A stretch of 64,000 nt of DNA from Pseudanabaena sp. FACHB-1998 (GCF_014696355.1 NZ_JACJQA010000045.1:149011-213010); one strand, 5' to 3'; shown: positions 23,991 to 34,113, counted from the stretch's first letter. Numbers and translations are program-made. The notes: generated by a model not told the origin, from the letters alone.

Positions 23991-25211
23991 TTAAGGTGCT
24001 AAAGCATTGCCTCTCAGCAAACTACCAATCGTTTTGAAGGTAATCTTTAACTGAGTTAAAGGATTGGCGGGAACCACAGTTTTATAAAGATAGCTGTCAA
24101 AGGTGAGCTTCTGCACATCCTTATCAGCACACATTTCTACAAAAGCTTCACGGGTCGCATTGGTGGCATAAAACACATTCTGAAGAATGTCTAAGACTTT
24201 ATAAGTCAAACCATACTGCTTGTCCCAACGCTTGATATAGACCTTGAGATCGGCTTCCGTAGGAATGCGCTTGCCAGCTTCCGCAAACTCGACGATCGCT
24301 TCAGCACACATCCGACCAGACTTCGCCGCAAAGTAAATGCCTTCACCGCTCGACTTAGTGACATAGCCAGCCGCATCGCCAACGAGGGCAATTCGACCAA
24401 CCACACGGCGAGGACGGGGATGCTCAGGAATAGGATGAGCTTCGACTTTAATCACTTCGCCACCCTCGATGCGAGGCAAAGCACGGGTGCGAATCCCCGC
24501 TTGCAATTGCTTGATCAGGCGTTGGTTTTTGTGCATTGTGCCAGTACCAACGGCAACGTGATCATATTTAGGAAAGACCCATGCATAGAAATCGGGTGAT
24601 ACATCATCGCCCACATACATTTCTGCAAGATCTTTGTAATATTCCATCTTTTCTGGCGAAATACGGATACGCTCTTGGAAAGCGATCGCATAGTTATATT
24701 CACCCGCATCCATCGCTTTTGCGACAACGGAGTTAGCGCCATCAGCACCAACGATTAAATCAATCTCAAGAGTACGCATTACGCCTTCTGTACCACCTTC
24801 CGAAAAATCAGAATAGGTGATTACATAGGGCTGTTTACCATTGTTGTTGATTTTGATGTCTAGCACGCGAGCGTTAATCAGCTTTGCGCCGAGGTCAGCC
24901 GCACGATTGCGTAAGAAAGCATCTAAAACTTCGCGGCGACACATACCGATATATTCATCGGGATTGTCTAACTTAATGTCTACTTCCACATTGCTGGGAG
25001 AGATCATTTTCATATTGCGGACGCGGCGATCAATAATCTCAGGAGGCAACTCAAATTCGGAAACCATACATAAAGGAATTGCTCCGCCGCAGGGTTTAGC
25101 GTTGTCCAGCTTCCGTTCAAATATATAGGTCTCAATACCTGCTTTGGCAAGTGTTTCAGCCGCACAAGAACCCGCAGGCCCGCCGCCTACAACAGCAACT
25201 CGTAATGTCAA
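23991..25211 (-). CDS. chlP: Geranylgeranyl diphosphate/chlorophyllide reductase ChlP
   Basis: NADPH-dependent flavoprotein that saturates geranylgeranyl to phytyl for chlorophyll a and tocopherol. 406 residues. The FAD Rossmann motif VAVVGGGPAGSCAAETLAKA is at residues 4-23. IVGADGANSVVAKAMDAGEY and RIALVGDAAGYVTKSSGEGI are the second and third flavin-binding segments. The start is TTG at 25211, decided by AGGAG six bases upstream and by homologues beginning M-LRVAVVG. Divergent from the pil operon. The phytol kinase at 35269 belongs to the same phytyl pathway. Confidence 0.95.
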   Translation of the reverse strand: MTLRVAVVGGGPAGSCAAETLAKAGIETYIFERKLDNAKPCGGAIPLCMVSEFELPPEIIDRRVRNMKMISPSNVEVDIKLDNPDEYIGMCRREVLDAFLRNRAADLGAKLINARVLDIKINNNGKQPYVITYSDFSEGGTEGVMRTLEIDLIVGADGANSVVAKAMDAGEYNYAIAFQERIRISPEKMEYYKDLAEMYVGDDVSPDFYAWVFPKYDHVAVGTGTMHKNQRLIKQLQAGIRTRALPRIEGGEVIKVEAHPIPEHPRPRRVVGRIALVGDAAGYVTKSSGEGIYFAAKSGRMCAEAIVEFAEAGKRIPTEADLKVYIKRWDKQYGLTYKVLDILQNVFYATNATREAFVEMCADKDVQKLTFDSYLYKTVVPANPLTQLKITFKTIGSLLRGNALAP

Positions 25212-25380
25212 AATGCGCTCCTAAAGCTCTATTTACTCAAGTTTTAACTATTTTGGATGTTAACATTGCCATCATCGCGATCGGGGCAAAATTGACGAAT
25301 ATTAACATTTGTATTGTTTTGTATATCATCAGTGAGCTTTTTATAATTAGGTAGCCACAATTTCCCAGTAATACCCACTA

Positions 25381-25434
25381 AAAAAAGTGTGGCAACACTT
25401 TTGTGATTTAAAAACCAAACCCAGTAAGGTTTTT
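25381..25434. repeat. Family C fragment, reverse
   Basis: About 48 bases are the exact reverse complement of 5782-5834, covering the right hairpin (AAGTGTGGCAACACTTTTGTG) and the AAAACC...GGTTTT centre. The left hairpin is missing; a family A element begins at the break, as if inserted there. Confidence 0.7.
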
Positions 25435-25554
25435 TATAGCTGTGGTCACTTGCATTAAGACAAATCAAAAACCAAAGAAGCGAGTTGCGGCGCTTCGCGC
25501 CGCAACTCGCTTCTTTGGTTTTGCGTAAGAACTCGCTTCTGGGCTACGGCTATA
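25435..25554. repeat. Family A palindromic element
   Basis: Begins TATAGCTGTGGTCACTTGCA, ends GGCTATA. The core pairs AAAACCAAAGAAGCGAGTTG with its complement around CGGCGCTTCGCGCCG. The right flank differs from the consensus (second CTCGCTTCTGGG motif), suggesting recombination between copies. Confidence 0.75.
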
Positions 25555-25839
25555 AAACTGAAAGAGGAGGGCAAATCTTGGGCTTTCTGCCTTTTTTCGG
25601 CTTTACTTTATTGATTATCCATAACTTTCAACTTATGTATCCTAGACTACAATTGGCTCGGACACATTTTACTTATATATTAGTCATATTAAAGTGCCGA
25701 GACAGACTAGCTTACGTATTCTAAGTATTCTTAAAAAAGCATTTGTATTGGGGGGATTTAACTTATTTTCAATTCCATTCCCTATAGGTGGGAGTTCGAT
25801 TGTGCGACTGGTTATCAGTTAAATTAGCTACTTAATTTT

Positions 25840-27015
25840 ATGCAAGGCACTCTCAAAAATCCATACAATCTACTCCAGAGTATTGCTCAAAAGAACATAA
25901 CAGGACGTTTATCAATATCCATTCCCCAAGATGATTTCCTCACTTGGGATTTATATATTGGTGGCTCCCGTCTTTACTTTGCCACAGCAATCGGTTGTGG
26001 ATGTGAGCGATTTGATTTACTTTGGCAACAATTAAACTTAGATATTCCTTTGCCTAAGTTTAGTAATGACAAATCTGAATATGAGAGTCTTTATGATTGG
26101 CAATTAGAACACCAGATTTCTTTAACTAGATTTCGCCAAATCCTGTTGATATTATCCAGAGAAGCACTAATTCAAGCCATATCCCATAATGAAGCCAGCG
26201 TCAAATTTGAGGCAAATGCTTGTATTAAACCAGTATTAATTGCTGCGCCCATACATGATCTTATTAAGCCAATTGCTAAGCATGTACGCCTATGGCAACA
26301 ACTCCATAACCAAATCCCGTCGCCATTCTCTCTGATTTATCTTGATCGCAGTAAGGTCAAGGATTTTAGTAACTTTTGGGAAAATGCGGAAACTTCGGAC
26401 AGTAAAGGGACAGAGAATCCCATATCATTACAAACTTTCAGTGTGTCAATTTGGTTAGAGATATTGGAGAAGAAGCTCAGTATTTATGAGGTTTGCCGTC
26501 AACTAAAAGTAGAGACTCATATTTTATCTTTGTTATTATATCCATTAATAGAAAGCCAAATTCTAGAATTATTTCCATCATCTAGCAAAGCGATCGCCTC
26601 TCAATCACCTCAAGGTCCTTTGATTGCTTGCATTGATGATAGTAATACGGTTCAGAATCAGGTCAAAATGGTTTTAGAAATGTCTGGATTTCAAGTATTA
26701 GGAATTACCGAGCCTAGTAGTTGCTTGACTTCCTTAGTAAGGAGAAAGCCTGCATTAATTTTAATGGATATTACTATGCCTGAAATTAACGGCTATGAGC
26801 TTTGTGCCATGCTTCGACAGTCGAGGCATTTACGCAACGTTCCTATTGTGATGTTTACGGGTAGAGATGGCATTATCGATCGCATGAGAGCGCAACTTGT
26901 CGGTGCTAATGACTATCTTACTAAACCTGTAACCACCCACAAACTCATTGAAAAGGTTCATCGGATGCTTCAAAAACATTCAAATCATCTTAATCAAGAA
27001 GATTTAGTGGTATAG
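25840..27015 (+). CDS. pilG: PatA-like response regulator PilG
   Basis: 391 residues. The N-terminal PATAN/DUF4388 region (about 1-110) opens MQGTLKNPYNLLQSIAQKNI then TGRLSIS. A helical middle part follows, then a CheY-type receiver (about 265-385) with IDD (acidic pocket), phospho-acceptor Asp310 in LILMDITMPEINGYEL and YLTKPVTTHKL. This is the arrangement of the first gene in cyanobacterial pil/pix taxis operons. Such regulators probably act on the motor ATPases of type IV pili. ATG start at 25840. First gene of a five-gene operon; pilH follows after 70 bp. Confidence 0.88.
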   Translation: MQGTLKNPYNLLQSIAQKNITGRLSISIPQDDFLTWDLYIGGSRLYFATAIGCGCERFDLLWQQLNLDIPLPKFSNDKSEYESLYDWQLEHQISLTRFRQILLILSREALIQAISHNEASVKFEANACIKPVLIAAPIHDLIKPIAKHVRLWQQLHNQIPSPFSLIYLDRSKVKDFSNFWENAETSDSKGTENPISLQTFSVSIWLEILEKKLSIYEVCRQLKVETHILSLLLYPLIESQILELFPSSSKAIASQSPQGPLIACIDDSNTVQNQVKMVLEMSGFQVLGITEPSSCLTSLVRRKPALILMDITMPEINGYELCAMLRQSRHLRNVPIVMFTGRDGIIDRMRAQLVGANDYLTKPVTTHKLIEKVHRMLQKHSNHLNQEDLVV

Positions 27016-27085
27016 ATGGCGATTATGTTTGCTATTTTCACCCAGATTTAATTAACAACCCTCACAATCTCTACCTAAAGGCTCT

Positions 27086-27451
27086 ATGAAAACAGTACTC
27101 GTTGTGGAAGATGGACATGCAGAACAGCAACTTATTTCCAGTTTATTATCGCGCTCTGGATTTACGGTGATTTTACAAGCAAATGCTGAGGATGCTTGGC
27201 AATGGCTATCAAATAATATAACTCCTAATTTGATCGTCTTAGATGTAATTATGCCCGGACAAAGTGGGCTAGAGCTATGCCGTACTATCCGAAACCAAGA
27301 TAAGTTTAAGCAAGTTCCCATTATTTTCTGTACTTCTAAAGATCAGGACTACGATAAGTTTTGGGCGATGCGACAGGGGGGAAATGCTTATTTGACAAAG
27401 CCTTTCGCCCCCAAGCAGTTATTAGATACCGTTTATCAGCATGTTAATTAA
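27086..27451 (+). CDS. pilH: CheY-like response regulator PilH
   Basis: 121-residue single receiver domain, the CheY of the operon. Acidic pocket VEDGHAEQ (residues 7-14; the second pocket residue is Asp9), phospho-acceptor Asp53 in LIVLDVIMPGQSGLEL, Ser in PIIFCTSK and Lys in AYLTKPFAPKQL. The size matches PilH/TaxY proteins. It probably competes with PilG for phosphate from PilL and sets the direction of motility. ATG start at 27086. Confidence 0.9.
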   Translation: MKTVLVVEDGHAEQQLISSLLSRSGFTVILQANAEDAWQWLSNNITPNLIVLDVIMPGQSGLELCRTIRNQDKFKQVPIIFCTSKDQDYDKFWAMRQGGNAYLTKPFAPKQLLDTVYQHVN

Positions 27452-27505
27452 ATACATGATCAGAGCGAATTAGGATCGGGTAACTTCTCTCTTAAGTTAA
27501 AAACT

Positions 27506-28009
27506 ATGATTCAAGAGTATTGCCGACTGCGGGTATCTCCATTATTAAGAATTGCGATACCTATTACTTCCGTTGATGAAGTGATTCAGCTACAGCCGCA
27601 AGATATTAGTCCCATACCAGGTGTTAATCCCTGCTTGGTGGGTCTTACTAACCAAAGAGGCAGATTGCTATGGGTGCTTCATTTAGAGAAATTTTTAGGG
27701 ATGAAGCCAATGCCCTTAGGTAAACCAATTATGGCGATCGCTATTCGCTCGCAGATACCCACTGAGGGAATTCGTTGTCTCGCTTGCGTCGTAATGGCTG
27801 TTGAGGAAATTATGACGATTGATTCTCAAAAGCTAATTCCTGTACCCGAAATCGCTCCTCCAAGTGCAAAAGTATTGCTATCAGGAATTGCGAAGTTAGA
27901 TAAAAATACCTATGGTGTTTTGAATGTGAAAGAACTATTTCGACTCTTAAATCCTGACATGGATGATAGTAATGAGATCCCTGAATTAGCGGGTATTTCA
28001 ACAGCCTAG
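27506..28009 (+). CDS. pilI: CheW-like adaptor PilI
   Basis: 167-residue CheW domain that should bridge the receptor PilJ and the kinase PilL. Family features: [20 protein letters not shown] (first beta-barrel with the receptor contact), [20 protein letters not shown] (the G-L-x-N-x-R-G motif) and [20 protein letters not shown]. Length is normal for CheW. ATG start at 27506, 54 bp after pilH and 98 bp before pilJ. Confidence 0.9.
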   Translation: MIQEYCRLRVSPLLRIAIPITSVDEVIQLQPQDISPIPGVNPCLVGLTNQRGRLLWVLHLEKFLGMKPMPLGKPIMAIAIRSQIPTEGIRCLACVVMAVEEIMTIDSQKLIPVPEIAPPSAKVLLSGIAKLDKNTYGVLNVKELFRLLNPDMDDSNEIPELAGISTA

Positions 28010-28107
28010 TTATAAATGAAACCTATATAGAATGGGGCAGTCACTATTGTAAATGCCTCTTTAAACAGGAAATAAGTCACAAATCTCTTTTATTTAGATT
28101 AAACCCG

Positions 28108-30825
28108 ATGAACTCAAATAGTGATACCGTAACCACCTCTCCTCAGATGCCTAACGGCTATGTAGCTAATGGCAATGACAGCAATGGACAGAACGATCCA
28201 ATGGCGCGCATTCTCTCTGCCTACGATCTAGAGAGTCAAGGGGATGTCAAGGCTGCCAGAGAAATTTATCAGCAAATTATTGCTGAGGATAAAGATGGAA
28301 CCTATGGCGCGATCGCGGCTAAGGCGATCGAAGCAATGGATGAGGCGCAAAATGACTCAACCCTGCTGGTATCCAAACAAGAACCAGCCATTGTCGCTGC
28401 ACCTCGTCCCACGGAAATACGGAAAGAGGTACAGAAACCCACCAAATCTACCAAATCCTCTAAGTCTGCTAAAGCGAACATCCAAACAAAATCCTCACCC
28501 CTCAGTTGGTTCTATGATTTACCCGTTGGGCGTAAGCAATTTACGGCTTTGTTAGTTTCCGAGTTCTTGTCGCTTTCTCTAGTGGGTTTTGGGGCGTTTT
28601 TAATTGGTAAATCCCTACAGGATCAATTATTCAAACAGGCGCAGTCTGAGGTGTCGGTTATGGATATTAACTACAACATCAAGATTAATCAGATGGGTTT
28701 TGGCTTCCGAGGTCAGTCGGATAACGTGGCGGTAATTAGTGCGGCGAGTACCTATGCAAGTAAGCAGCCGATTCCACCGCCCTTGAAAGAGCAAGTCAAG
28801 AAGATTTTAGAGAATGAAATTAAGGCGCGGAAAATTGAATATGCGACTCTAGTGGGAGTCGATGCCAAGGTGATTGTGAGCGCCAATAGCGATCGCACAG
28901 GACAGGATTTTAATCCTAATAATTTGGTGAGTGATATTGTCGCTGAACCAAATCAAATTAAGGCTACGGCGATCGTCAGTGCCGATGATCTCCAAAAAGA
29001 AGCGCCCCCACTGCCCGAAGGTTTTACCCCCACCGATTCTCTCATTCGCTATACAGCTACGGCGGTAAAAGATCCTACCTCTCAGAAAGTGATTGGCGTG
29101 CTGATTTCAGGAGATATCGTCAATAAAAAAGCCCCCATTGTGGAAAACACCATCAAGGCTCTCGCCACCACCGCTCTGGCTACGGGCAAGAAAGGGCTAG
29201 GCGGCTACAGCGCAGTGTACTATCGCCAGCCATCGGGAGAATTTACGATCGCGACTTCCGTGGAGCAGCCCAATTTTGAGACAACTACTGCCAATATTCC
29301 CATCTCAGGAACGGCTGCCGATGATTTACTAAATCGCGCCACGACAGCCGAAAATGGACAAACCGTAACAGGTCGCGTTTTGGTCGGGAATACTTACTAC
29401 ACAATGGCGGCGAGAGCCGTTCCCAATCGCATTATCGAAACGGAAAAGGGTGGTGTACCTAAGTATAGTAATGCTCCTGTTGGAATTCTTGTCCGAGGCA
29501 CACCTGAGACGGAAATGAATGATCTATTGAGAACTACATGGATTATTCTGGGGATTTCTTCAATGTTTGTCATCTTCTTAGATATTCTCTTGGCAAGATT
29601 TTTGGACAAGATCATTACCAAGCCTGTGCAAGCACTCACTCCGATCGCGAAGCGATTTACTTCAGGTGATCGAAAGGCAAGGGCTGAATTATTTGCCAAT
29701 GATGAAATTGGTGAATTGACTCAGTCTTTTAATAGTATGGCAGATAGTATCGAGTTATCAGAGCAGTCTCTCGCTCAACAATCTCTACTCAAAGAGCAAG
29801 AAGCCGAACTTCAACGAAAAGAAAAAGAATTACTTCAAAGAGAAGTTATCAACCTCCTCTTAGAAATTGAAGGAGCTCAACAAGGTGACTTAACAGCCGA
29901 AGCGAAGGTAACGGATGGGGTAGTTGGTTCGATCGCTGATGCATTTAATGCTACCATTCGGAAGTTACGGAAACTGGTAGAGGAAGTTAAATCTACGGCT
30001 ATTCATGCTGAATCTCTAGCCAAGGAAAGCGAAAACTCCGTCCAGAAATTTTCGAGTACCTCCCTCTCTCAATCCGACGGCATTGCTCAAGCCCTTGAAG
30101 CCGTAGAACAGAATACCCAATCGATCGCACAGGTGGCAAAGTCAGCACAGGATGCTGCCGAAGTAGCCCGCCGAGCCGCGATCGCCGCAAGGGCAGGTGA
30201 TGAAAAAATGAATCGCACCGTTGGCAGTATTAAAGCCATTCGTTCCACCGTGGCGGCAACATCCAAAAAGATGAAACAGCTGGCGGAGTCATCACAGGAA
30301 GTTTCGCAAATTGTTGCCATTATTTCTAACATTTCCGAAAAAACGAACCTCCTCGCCTTCAATGCTTCGATTGAAGCTGCCAGAGCAGGAGAAAATGGTC
30401 AGGGCTTCCGTGTAGTTGCCGATGAGGTAAGGCGTTTAGCTGATCGTGTAACCGACGCTACTAGAGAAATTCAGTTACTAGTTACGACCATTCAGCAGGA
30501 AACCACGGAAGTACTCAAAGCGATGGAAGTGGGGACTGCGGAAGTTGTAGCAGGGACAAAATCGGTAGAAGAAACGAAGGAAACTCTCAAAGATTTAGCC
30601 GACCTCAGCCAAACTATCGATAACTACTTGCAGACAATTTCGAGTAGTACGATCTCTCAAACCCAAGTATCGCAAAAGGTAAATAGCATTATGGAAAATG
30701 CCAATGCGATCGCCCAAGCAACAGCTACCGATACACAAACCGTTGTTTCTTCATTGCAAGTCCTTGTCGGTGTAGTTGATGAGCTACAGACCTCAGTACG
30801 TCAGTTCCGTCTTGAAAAAGAATAA
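28108..30825 (+). CDS. pilJ: Methyl-accepting chemotaxis protein PilJ
   Basis: 905-residue transmembrane receptor. A cytoplasmic N-terminus with a TPR-like helix pair (about 33-80) and a Lys/Ser-rich linker ([14 protein letters not shown]) is followed by transmembrane helix 1 (about 146-168), a roughly 300-residue external sensor region of the double-Cache type, and transmembrane helix 2 (about 476-498). HAMP follows at about 500-555 ([17 protein letters not shown]), then a second HAMP-like region and the signalling domain with tip [20 protein letters not shown] near residue 750. No bilin-binding GAF domain is present, so it is a PilJ/Hmp-type rather than a PixJ-type receptor. The ligand is unknown. 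Confidence 0.9.
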   Translation: MNSNSDTVTTSPQMPNGYVANGNDSNGQNDPMARILSAYDLESQGDVKAAREIYQQIIAEDKDGTYGAIAAKAIEAMDEAQNDSTLLVSKQEPAIVAAPRPTEIRKEVQKPTKSTKSSKSAKANIQTKSSPLSWFYDLPVGRKQFTALLVSEFLSLSLVGFGAFLIGKSLQDQLFKQAQSEVSVMDINYNIKINQMGFGFRGQSDNVAVISAASTYASKQPIPPPLKEQVKKILENEIKARKIEYATLVGVDAKVIVSANSDRTGQDFNPNNLVSDIVAEPNQIKATAIVSADDLQKEAPPLPEGFTPTDSLIRYTATAVKDPTSQKVIGVLISGDIVNKKAPIVENTIKALATTALATGKKGLGGYSAVYYRQPSGEFTIATSVEQPNFETTTANIPISGTAADDLLNRATTAENGQTVTGRVLVGNTYYTMAARAVPNRIIETEKGGVPKYSNAPVGILVRGTPETEMNDLLRTTWIILGISSMFVIFLDILLARFLDKIITKPVQALTPIAKRFTSGDRKARAELFANDEIGELTQSFNSMADSIELSEQSLAQQSLLKEQEAELQRKEKELLQREVINLLLEIEGAQQGDLTAEAKVTDGVVGSIADAFNATIRKLRKLVEEVKSTAIHAESLAKESENSVQKFSSTSLSQSDGIAQALEAVEQNTQSIAQVAKSAQDAAEVARRAAIAARAGDEKMNRTVGSIKAIRSTVAATSKKMKQLAESSQEVSQIVAIISNISEKTNLLAFNASIEAARAGENGQGFRVVADEVRRLADRVTDATREIQLLVTTIQQETTEVLKAMEVGTAEVVAGTKSVEETKETLKDLADLSQTIDNYLQTISSSTISQTQVSQKVNSIMENANAIAQATATDTQTVVSSLQVLVGVVDELQTSVRQFRLEKE

Positions 30826-30829
30826 AAAT

Positions 30830-30860
30830 AAGGCAAGCAGCACTAAGTGCTGCTTGCCTT
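30830..30860 (+). terminator. Hairpin between pilJ and pilL
   Basis: 15-bp perfect arms AAGGCAAGCAGCACT and its complement around one base. It lies inside the operon, right after the pilJ stop and 32 bp before pilL. It could lower pilL expression or mark a processing site. Confidence 0.7.
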
Positions 30861-30891
30861 TTAACTCCTGTCATATTTGGGAATTAGATCG

Positions 30892-33798
30892 ATGAAAACC
30901 TTAAATCCAGAAGTTCTTAAGGAAATAGCTATTGAAACTCGGCAATGCTTTCTAAATGAAGATGCGCCTAGTTATTTGGCAAATCTCCAAAAAGGTCTAG
31001 CCCAAATCCAAGCGGGAAACCCTGACTATGTTTTCTTGATGCACGCGGCGCATTCTCTCAAGGGTGGTTCGGCGATCGCCGAACTAAGTAGCCTCAGTAA
31101 ACTCGCCCATAAATTAGAGGACATTTTAGAGATTCTCCAACATAACGAACTTTGCGATCGCAGGATGATTACTGACGTTTTCAGTCATGGTGTTGATGAA
31201 GTTGCGTCAGTGCTATCTCAGGCAAGTGGTTTGCCTCATAATATCTTGGCTGATATTGATATTGATGCCAAGTTTTTAGATGGCTTAGATACTTTGCTAG
31301 AGAGCTTTAAAGGAAAAGACTTAATCAATCCATTAACTAATAATTCAGATTTTAATTCCATAAATCAATTCGCTCAAAATGGAGTCCCCGCTCTAGCTTT
31401 AGATAGCAATGCTCCCCAAAAAACAACAATTAGTCCGCTTATTCGATCTGCCTTAGAAAAAGATTTAGAAACCTGTATTCAACAAGTAGAATCTCAATTA
31501 CTAGCAAATAATTCAGTTTTATCAATATCTAAAATCAAAGAGGAACTGCAATATTTTTGTGATGAATGTTTGCTATTAGGCGATACTCTTAATCTTACTT
31601 GGTTAATTGACACCGTAGAACCCTTTGAAACTTCTATTCAGCAATCTCTAGCTATTGATGCGCTTTTGGCTGAAACTCAAGAGATTATCAAAAGCTTGCG
31701 ATCGCAAAGTTCGCAATATCTCAATCCCGAATTAAATTCAAAATTAAATCTAGAATTAAATCTGGATTTCGAGTTTAGTGATAGTTCTAAGGATTTCCTA
31801 CCTATTGCTTCTACAGCAAATACCGATAATCAGCCAATAGACACAAAGCCCATTTCTGAAGAGGATAATAATCCCATTCAAATTTTGCCCCCTCCAACGG
31901 CAAAGGCGATCGCGGCTTCTACTTCAGAAGTGATTTCCTACTTGCGGATTCCTTCCGCTCAAATGGAGAGCATGACTAACACTGTTGCAGAGATGATTTT
32001 GCGCCACGAACGCTTGGTACAGCAACAGCAGCAATTAGGGCGCACCAATAAAAATCTTCAATCCCTAGTTTTGCAGATGATCCCGCTCCAAGAGCAAGTA
32101 CAAACAATCTATGATGCCTTAGCGATTAATGAAACTGCTAAGCAACCTTTAGGGGGTTTGGAAGATCATGATGATTTTGATGAATTGGAACTTGATCAAT
32201 ATTCTTCCTCCCATACTACTCTCCAAAATTTGCAAGAAGTATTACTGAGAGTGCGTGAAAGTCGCTCAGATATTGATCTTAGCTATCGGGACTTAGGCGA
32301 AGAAATCGAATATTTGCGCCAAGATCTTGATCGACTCTATGCTCAATTAACCCAATCGCGTCTTGTTCCTTTTAAGACCCTTGCTAGCCGCTTTGTGCCA
32401 CAGCTTAAGCGACTCTGTCATCGCTACCATAAGCAGGTAGAATTAGTAATTCAAGGAGAAGAGGTTCCCATTGATCAGGTAATTTTAGAGCAGTTACAAA
32501 CACCTCTAAATCATCTATTAGTCAATGCCTTCGATCATGGCGTAGAAAGTCCTGAAACCAGATTATCCCTAGGTAAATCCGCTAAGGCTACCCTCACTCT
32601 AAGCGCCATAGTTGCTGGTAACCAAGTAATCATTTCGCTCAAAGATGATGGCGATGGAATTGATTTAGAAAAAGTCTATGGACGCGCTGTAGAGCGAAAT
32701 ATTTGCCCTCCCGATACTTCCATTGAGTCAATTTCCCGTCAAGAAATTCTCAATTTTATTTTTCAGCCGCATTTTTCTACTAAAGATGTGGTCAGTGATA
32801 TCTCTGGGCGCGGTATGGGATTGGATATTGTGCGATCGCAAATCAATCGTTTACGCGGCAATATTCAAGTTGATACGACGCAGGGGCAAGGTACAACCTT
32901 CACGATTCGCTTACCGCTTGGGTTAAGCCTAGTTACGCTATTAATCTGTGCGATCGGAGAAAACCTAATCGCAATTCCTGCTAACGATGTGCTAGATATC
33001 TTTCCCTATGCGGAAGCCCAAATACAGAAAGAAAATAACTCAACAAAAATCCTCTGGCGAAAACAAATGATTTCGCTTTTACACTTGAAACAGGCTCTAA
33101 ATTATGCCAGACAAACCAAAGAACAGACTAATCCTAAAGTTTGCTTAGTACTCAACCGTACTGATATAGCGATCGCTGTGGCGATCGACATGATCATTGA
33201 AGAAAGGCAGTTAATTTTAAAACCCTTTGATCGCAGCGTCGAAATTCCTAGCTATCTGACTGGCTGTACGATTTTGGGTACTGGTCAAGTTGTGCCTGTG
33301 TTAACTCCAGATAACTTACATCTACTCTTGCCTGAAAATATTATAAAAAAGAAAAAAGAGACTAAATCAACTAATCAATCCACTAATCAATTAGACAATA
33401 ACCCTGTAAAACCAACCCTTACTCCTAAATTAACCAAAAGCATATTGATTGCTGAAGATTCGATCGCTACTCGTAATATGTTAGAGCGACTATTAAAACA
33501 ATTAGACTTTGATGTTATTGCCTGCCGTGATGGACAAGAGGCGATCGAAGCTCTTAATCGAAATCAAAGCAATATCTCGATGGTAATTTCCGATATAGAA
33601 ATGCCTCGGGCAAATGGATTCGATTTGCTGCAATCTATTCGGGCAAGCGATCGCTGGTCTACTCTTCCTGTGGTGATGCTGACTTCGCGCACAGGCGATC
33701 GGCATCGTCAAAAAGCCATAAGTCTTGGCGCAAATGGATATCTCAGTAAACCAATTGTGGTTGGAGAGTTAATTAATTGCTTAAATAGCTTGGCATAA
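30892..33798 (+). CDS. pilL: CheA-type hybrid histidine kinase PilL
   Basis: 968 residues from ATG 30892 (the frame is open to a TTG five codons upstream). HPt domain 1-115 with His54 in AAHSLKGGSA. A second HPt-sized helical region (about 180-260) lacks a phospho-His. Then the dimerisation helices, the ATPase core (HLLVNAFDHGVESPETR, SLKDDGDGIDLEKV, GRGMGLDIVRSQI), a CheW-like domain and a C-terminal receiver with Asp in MVISDIEMPRANGFDL. This is the full PilL/TaxAY layout. It should phosphorylate PilG and PilH. The last codons and stop overlap the start of a family D repeat. Confidence 0.92.
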   Translation: MKTLNPEVLKEIAIETRQCFLNEDAPSYLANLQKGLAQIQAGNPDYVFLMHAAHSLKGGSAIAELSSLSKLAHKLEDILEILQHNELCDRRMITDVFSHGVDEVASVLSQASGLPHNILADIDIDAKFLDGLDTLLESFKGKDLINPLTNNSDFNSINQFAQNGVPALALDSNAPQKTTISPLIRSALEKDLETCIQQVESQLLANNSVLSISKIKEELQYFCDECLLLGDTLNLTWLIDTVEPFETSIQQSLAIDALLAETQEIIKSLRSQSSQYLNPELNSKLNLELNLDFEFSDSSKDFLPIASTANTDNQPIDTKPISEEDNNPIQILPPPTAKAIAASTSEVISYLRIPSAQMESMTNTVAEMILRHERLVQQQQQLGRTNKNLQSLVLQMIPLQEQVQTIYDALAINETAKQPLGGLEDHDDFDELELDQYSSSHTTLQNLQEVLLRVRESRSDIDLSYRDLGEEIEYLRQDLDRLYAQLTQSRLVPFKTLASRFVPQLKRLCHRYHKQVELVIQGEEVPIDQVILEQLQTPLNHLLVNAFDHGVESPETRLSLGKSAKATLTLSAIVAGNQVIISLKDDGDGIDLEKVYGRAVERNICPPDTSIESISRQEILNFIFQPHFSTKDVVSDISGRGMGLDIVRSQINRLRGNIQVDTTQGQGTTFTIRLPLGLSLVTLLICAIGENLIAIPANDVLDIFPYAEAQIQKENNSTKILWRKQMISLLHLKQALNYARQTKEQTNPKVCLVLNRTDIAIAVAIDMIIEERQLILKPFDRSVEIPSYLTGCTILGTGQVVPVLTPDNLHLLLPENIIKKKKETKSTNQSTNQLDNNPVKPTLTPKLTKSILIAEDSIATRNMLERLLKQLDFDVIACRDGQEAIEALNRNQSNISMVISDIEMPRANGFDLLQSIRASDRWSTLPVVMLTSRTGDRHRQKAISLGANGYLSKPIVVGELINCLNSLA

Positions 33799-33858
33799 TT
33801 AACAGACAAAGCCAAAAAACTTATGGCGCACACGCAGCGTGCGCCATAAGTTTTTTGG
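33786..33858. repeat. Family D element and pilL terminator
   Basis: TAGCTTGGCATAATTAA (the TAA is the pilL stop) resembles the family D flank AGTAGCTGGGCATAATTAA. A hairpin with 19-bp perfect arms follows, 33812-33830 (CCAAAAAACTTATGGCGCA) and 33840-33858, around an ACGCAGCG centre. The apex GGCGCACACGCAGCGTGC matches the other family D copies. Confidence 0.65.
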
Positions 33859-34113
33859 TATAAGGCGCTCCGCAAGGTTGTGAAATTAAAAAATAGTCAT
33901 TCTATTTGTTTTATCGGTATGAGAGGCGATCGCCAAAGCCCTTACTTAACGCTTCTTAACAAGCGCACCTTATTTCTAGATATAACTACCCATAAACTGA
34001 ATACTAGTCGTAAAATAGGCAGTCATATAGGTATATAAACTGCAATTTATCCGCAAAATTTTCTAGTTGCATACTAGTTGCATAAAATAGCATAAGAGAA
34101 AACAGCACGAACT
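33799..34113. other. 315-bp pilL-acsF intergenic region
   Basis: After the family D hairpin, an AT-rich leader of about 250 bp precedes acsF. It contains the direct repeats listed at 34001-34090 and no ORF. A promoter is expected here because acsF expression is usually oxygen- and light-responsive. Confidence 0.55.
34001..34090 (+). promoter_or_regulatory. Direct repeats upstream of acsF
   Basis: CTAGTTGCATA occurs twice in tandem (34063-34073 and 34074-34084), one helical turn apart. ATACTAGTTGCATAAAATAG at 34071-34090 resembles ATACTAGTCGTAAAATAG at 34001-34018. The tandem copy ends 30 bp before the acsF ATG. Candidate binding sites for a regulator; identity unknown. Confidence 0.4.

Larger units (their letters stand above)
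25212..25839. other. 628-bp intergenic region between chlP and the pil operon
   Basis: Holds a reverse family C fragment (25381-25434) joined directly to a family A copy (25435-25554). The AT-rich remainder (25555-25839) should contain the pilG promoter. A 79-codon frame at 25485-25724 starts inside the repeat hairpin and is not credible as a gene. Confidence 0.6.

Noticed and set aside
25485..25724. 79-codon plus-strand ORF after the family A copy
   Set aside because: Starts inside the repeat hairpin; similar short ORFs at 49203-49391 and 59678-59863 begin with the same MRR(E/F)APQ residues because they read the same repeat.
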